Positions 22,280 through 23,678 of a DNA stretch of 23,678 bases are shown here, one piece after another. The position numbers and the translations under genes were made by a program. The notes under the pieces were generated by a model that was not told the DNA's origin, ran no database searches, and worked only from the letters and a program-made list of their open reading frames with translations. The first letter of the stretch is position 1. Every line of letters begins with the position of its first letter. This stretch comes from JAZQQB01 sp045628865 (lineage in GTDB: Bacteria; Bacillota; Clostridia; Lachnospirales; Lachnospiraceae). Where the stretch lies: positions 1 through 23,678 of the forward strand of contig JAZQQB010000027.1 of the NCBI GenBank assembly GCA_045628865.1. Direction: 5' to 3'.

Positions 22280-22372
22280 AAAATGCAAAAGCATCTGCAT
22301 AATATGGCATCATTTCGGCAAAAATACGGTTTGTGAGCTTTCATATTTTGTGGCGTTGACAAGGAGGTATTC

Positions 22373-23678
22373 ATGAAAACAAACCTAAACGAGGATTGGC
22401 TTTTTACAAAGGATGGATCCATGATTGAGAATCAGACTTCTGTGAAAGATGTTTCAAAGTGGGAGAAGGTAGATTTGCCTCATACCTGGAATGGGACAGA
22501 TGGACAGGATGGTGGAAATGATTACTATAGAGGGACCTGCTATTACACAAAGACAATTTCCCGAAGCCAATGCAAAGGAGAAGAAGTTTATCTTGAATTT
22601 GAAGGTGCGAATTCGTCAGCGGATGTATATGTGAATGGAACAAAGGTTATCCATCACGATGGTGGATATTCTACCTTTCGTGCCAATATTACCCAGGTAC
22701 TTCAGGATGAAAATACAGTTCTTGTTGCAGTCGATAATGCTCCGAATGACAGAGTGTATCCACAGATGGCGGATTTTACATTTTATGGTGGTTTGTATCG
22801 AAATGTAAATATGATCTGTGTGCCTAAGACACATTTTGATCTTGATTATTTTGGAGGATCAGCTATTGAGGTTACTCCGTTGGTAGAAAATGGCAAAGGA
22901 AAAGTATCTATGAAGGCTTATGTTTCCAATGCAGTTGGAACAGAGAAGATCACTTTTTCCATTTTAGAAGGAAGTAAAGTGATAGCAGAGGAAACAAAAA
23001 ATGCAGGAGATACGGTTTCGTTTGTGGTGGATGCCCCTCATTTATGGCATGGTAGAAAGGATCCGTTTTTATACACTGCGAAGGCAGTTTTAAAAAATGA
23101 GGATGTGTTAGATGAAAGAATTGTTCGTTTTGGTTTTAGAAGTTATGTGATCGATCCGGATAAAGGCTTTATCTTAAATGGGGAGAAATATCCACTTCGT
23201 GGTGTCAGCAGACATCAGGATCGACCAAAGGTCGGTAATGCTTTGACGAGAGAAATGCATACGGAGGATATGGATTTGATCTGTGAGGTAGGCGCAACAA
23301 CCATTCGTCTGGCTCATTATCAGCATGATCAGTTTTTCTATGATCTATGTGACGAAAGAGGTATGGTGATTTGGGCTGAGATTCCTTATATCAGCCAACA
23401 TATGCCAGCAGGTCGTGAAAACACTATTTCGCAGATGAAGGAATTGATCGTTCAGAATTATAATCATCCAAGCATTGTGGTATGGGGGCTTTCTAATGAA
23501 ATAACCATGAGGGGGGATGACGATCCGGATTTACTTGAAAACCATAGGATCTTAAATGATCTGGTACATGAAATGGATCCAAATAGATTGACAACTATGG
23601 CGGTGGTTTCTATGTGTTCTACGAAGAGTCCCTATTTGGTTATTCCGGATACCCTTTCCTGGATTCATTATTTTGGCT
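22373..23678 (+). CDS. Glycoside hydrolase family 2 enzyme, beta-galactosidase-like (partial)
   Basis: The frame is open from ATG 22373 to the right edge (435 codons plus one base). A full AAGGAGGT lies four bases upstream. The first ~165 residues form the jelly-roll sugar-binding domain (NEDWLF, DLPHTWNG, YYRGTCYYTK, YVNGTKV, FYGGLYRNV). An immunoglobulin-like domain follows, then the catalytic barrel from about residue 270 (FILNGEKYPLRGVSRHQD, ATTIRLAHYQHD, VIWAEIPYISQ). The acid/base glutamate is E376 in VVWGLSNEIT; the nucleophile lies beyond the window. There is no signal peptide, so it should act in the cytoplasm on an imported oligosaccharide. GH2 also holds beta-glucuronidases; the partial sequence does not settle the sugar. 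It is not linked to the trp operon. Confidence 0.92.
   Translation, partial: MKTNLNEDWLFTKDGSMIENQTSVKDVSKWEKVDLPHTWNGTDGQDGGNDYYRGTCYYTKTISRSQCKGEEVYLEFEGANSSADVYVNGTKVIHHDGGYSTFRANITQVLQDENTVLVAVDNAPNDRVYPQMADFTFYGGLYRNVNMICVPKTHFDLDYFGGSAIEVTPLVENGKGKVSMKAYVSNAVGTEKITFSILEGSKVIAEETKNAGDTVSFVVDAPHLWHGRKDPFLYTAKAVLKNEDVLDERIVRFGFRSYVIDPDKGFILNGEKYPLRGVSRHQDRPKVGNALTREMHTEDMDLICEVGATTIRLAHYQHDQFFYDLCDERGMVIWAEIPYISQHMPAGRENTISQMKELIVQNYNHPSIVVWGLSNEITMRGDDDPDLLENHRILNDLVHEMDPNRLTTMAVVSMCSTKSPYLVIPDTLSWIHYFG

Noticed and set aside
22273..22303. Promoter of the GH2 gene (TTGTTT with CATAAT)
   Set aside because: The spacing of 19 bases and weak hexamers make it no better than background; the promoter was left unassigned.
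22148..22336. 62-codon frame after trpA, and its antisense partner 22177-22422
   Set aside because: Both run through the palindromes and hairpin cluster, which explains their odd composition; neither has a ribosome binding site.

Overview
The window looks like chromosomal DNA of a low-GC Clostridia, most likely a gut Lachnospiraceae. The reasons are the tryptophan T-box leader, the AT-rich code, AGGAGG-type ribosome binding sites, and families common in that group (DUF4956/VTC pair, Rpn-type nuclease with an ADKDA tail, FliB-like protein, GH2 enzyme). The species cannot be named from this sequence.

Layout. The left edge (1-369, minus) is a partial nucleotidyltransferase-fold protein. About 1.6 kb of poorly coding DNA follows, holding a frameshifted small gene, a DUF3781 gene and a short remnant, closed by a terminator. 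From 2.1 to 5.2 kb is a plus-strand operon: a VTC-type polyphosphate polymerase domain protein, a DUF4956 membrane protein and a secreted beta-helical carbohydrate-binding lipoprotein. From 5.3 to 9.7 kb is a MarR-regulated heterodimeric ABC exporter, with a readable promoter and two inverted repeats before the regulator gene. A bidirectional terminator separates it from a minus-strand Rpn-family nuclease.

The 10.8-11.6 kb gap is full of repeats: an IS605-like hairpin, two REP-like palindromes and three tandem 83-84 bp copies of a hairpin unit. A FliB-like cysteine-motif protein and a small lipoprotein follow. Next comes an unusually AT-rich single ABC transporter with an enlarged helical subdomain, which looks foreign to its neighbours.

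The right half is the tryptophan operon: promoter, tRNA-Trp-responsive T-box (specifier UGG, acceptor bulge UGGC), then trpE-trpG-trpC-trpF-trpB-trpA and a strong terminator. trpD is missing from its expected place between trpG and trpC. Uncharged tRNA-Trp should switch on the whole operon, and TrpE keeps the LLES motif linked to feedback inhibition. After the operon lies a dense cluster of GC-rich hairpins, then the start of a GH2 beta-galactosidase-like gene running off the right edge.

No single feature is clearly a new defence or signalling system. The observations most worth a second look are the three-copy hairpin array with its flanking palindromes, the AT-rich ABC transporter with an extra segment of about 70 residues, the missing trpD, the triplicated 3' end of trpC and the hairpin cluster after trpA.
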